Part shown: piece by piece, positions 63,452-64,000 of the stretch
How positions within the stretch are numbered: the first letter of the stretch is position 1
Layout: every line of letters starts with the position of its first letter
Assembly: GCF_014638005.1 (NCBI RefSeq)
Contig: NZ_BMFG01000001.1
Location: 124,001 to 188,000 of the forward strand
Reading direction: 5' to 3'
DNA: 64,000 nucleotides
DNA from: Flavobacterium orientale
GTDB taxonomy: Bacteria > Bacteroidota > Bacteroidia > Flavobacteriales > Flavobacteriaceae
The notes under the pieces: model-generated
The model's input: only the letters and a program-made list of their open reading frames with translations
Database searches by the model: none
What the model was told of the DNA's origin: nothing
Program-made: the position numbers and the translations under genes

Positions 63452-64000
63452 ATGATTTATCTGACCGATCTTATTTCAAAATGGACTAACTCTTTGGAGT
63501 GGATGATGTTAGTTATGGTAATTGGTGGTGGTTTATTTTTGATAAGTTATGCGAAGTTTAAGCCCTATTTTTATTTTAAACACGCTCTTCAAATTGTTGC
63601 AGGAAAGTTTGATAAAACCGAAGATGTTGGTCAGGTAAGTCATTTCCAAGCTTTATCGGCTGTAATTGCAGCAACGGTTGGATTGGGCAATATTTCCGGA
63701 GTGGCTGTTGCTATTTACAGTGGTGGTCCCGGAGTTGTTTTTTGGATGTGGGTTACTGCTTTTATCGGCATGGGAATCAAATTTTATTCTTGTACGTTGG
63801 CAGTATTACTGCGTGAGGTGGATGCAAATGGCATTGTCAGAGCCGGTCCGATGTATTATATGTCAAAAGGTTTAGGGAAAATAGGGAAGACTCTGGCGGT
63901 TTTCTTTGCATCGGTCACTCTATTAGGCGTATTGCCGGTTTTTACAGCCAATCAGTTGACGCAATCGTTGATGGAAGTTTTGCAACCCAATACTTTTTGG
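63452..64000 (+). CDS. Sodium:alanine symporter (AGCS family), 5' part
   Basis: The frame is open from the ATG at 63452 to the right edge, 183 codons, so the 3' part is missing. Membrane helices and family motifs are clear: HFQALSAVIAATVGLGNISGVAVAI, YSGGPGVVFWMWVTAFIGMG and GPMYYMSKGLG. By family it imports alanine or glycine with sodium. Its promoter is divergent from that of the initiator tRNA. Confidence 0.88.
   Translation, partial: MIYLTDLISKWTNSLEWMMLVMVIGGGLFLISYAKFKPYFYFKHALQIVAGKFDKTEDVGQVSHFQALSAVIAATVGLGNISGVAVAIYSGGPGVVFWMWVTAFIGMGIKFYSCTLAVLLREVDANGIVRAGPMYYMSKGLGKIGKTLAVFFASVTLLGVLPVFTANQLTQSLMEVLQPNTFW

Overview
The window looks like a chromosomal segment of a Flavobacterium-type member of the Bacteroidota. 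The DNA is AT-rich. Promoters match the Bacteroidota -33 TTG / -7 TAnnTTTG pattern, and clear Shine-Dalgarno sites are scarce. The gldKLMN genes of the type IX secretion system (T9SS) are present, and two proteins carry likely C-terminal T9SS sorting domains. A TonB-dependent receptor with a carboxypeptidase-like regulatory domain, an LptE-family lipoprotein and a DUF3494 ice-binding-like lipoprotein fit the same assignment. No rRNA, CRISPR array, prophage or insertion sequence was seen.

Layout. 0-5.8 kb: end of a PD-(D/E)XK nuclease gene, a beta-CASP nuclease, then a probable copper-handling cassette (HYC_CC_PP protein, TonB receptor, HMA protein) and a DUF2490 beta-barrel. 5.9-12.7 kb, minus strand: groL-groES, secG-TPR, LptE, a sigma-54 activator and miaB. 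13.2-25.3 kb, plus strand: topA, a degenerate ureohydrolase-fold gene, gldKLMN, an FAD oxidoreductase and an ABC-F ATPase. DUF983 lies on the minus strand inside this block. 25.3-33.1 kb: a repeat-rich gap, an acyltransferase-like gene, a pterin dehydratase, DUF1761 and a three-gene RND efflux operon. 33.4-47.7 kb is the accessory part. It holds a leucine-rich-repeat protein, a 34-unit heptamer array, T9SS cargo, a broken porin remnant, and a co-directional run of nine genes (Crp/Fnr regulator, cupin, unknown, amidohydrolase, cytochrome c, DinB, two S41 peptidases, alpha/beta hydrolase). It also holds a 52-bp perfect palindrome, a hairpin-repeat cluster and a TPR-LuxR membrane regulator. 47.7-58.2 kb: a galactan/galactose utilisation operon (galM, two GH53 galactanases, GH2 beta-galactosidase, galK, galT, sodium/sugar symporter) with a divergent GntR regulator. 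58.2-64 kb: a DnaJ-KTSC protein, an OmpA-family protein, the ice-binding-like lipoprotein, DUF3185, an initiator tRNA and the start of an AGCS symporter.

How the genes work together. GldK, L, M and N make up the T9SS motor and its ring, which would export the sorting-domain proteins found here. The galactan operon would cut beta-1,4-galactan outside the cytoplasm, release galactose, import it with sodium, and feed it through mutarotase, GalK and GalT; galE is not in this window. The receptor, HMA protein and HYC_CC_PP protein look like one envelope copper module. The intergenic DNA is unusually rich in distinct repeat types and is the least explained part of the window.
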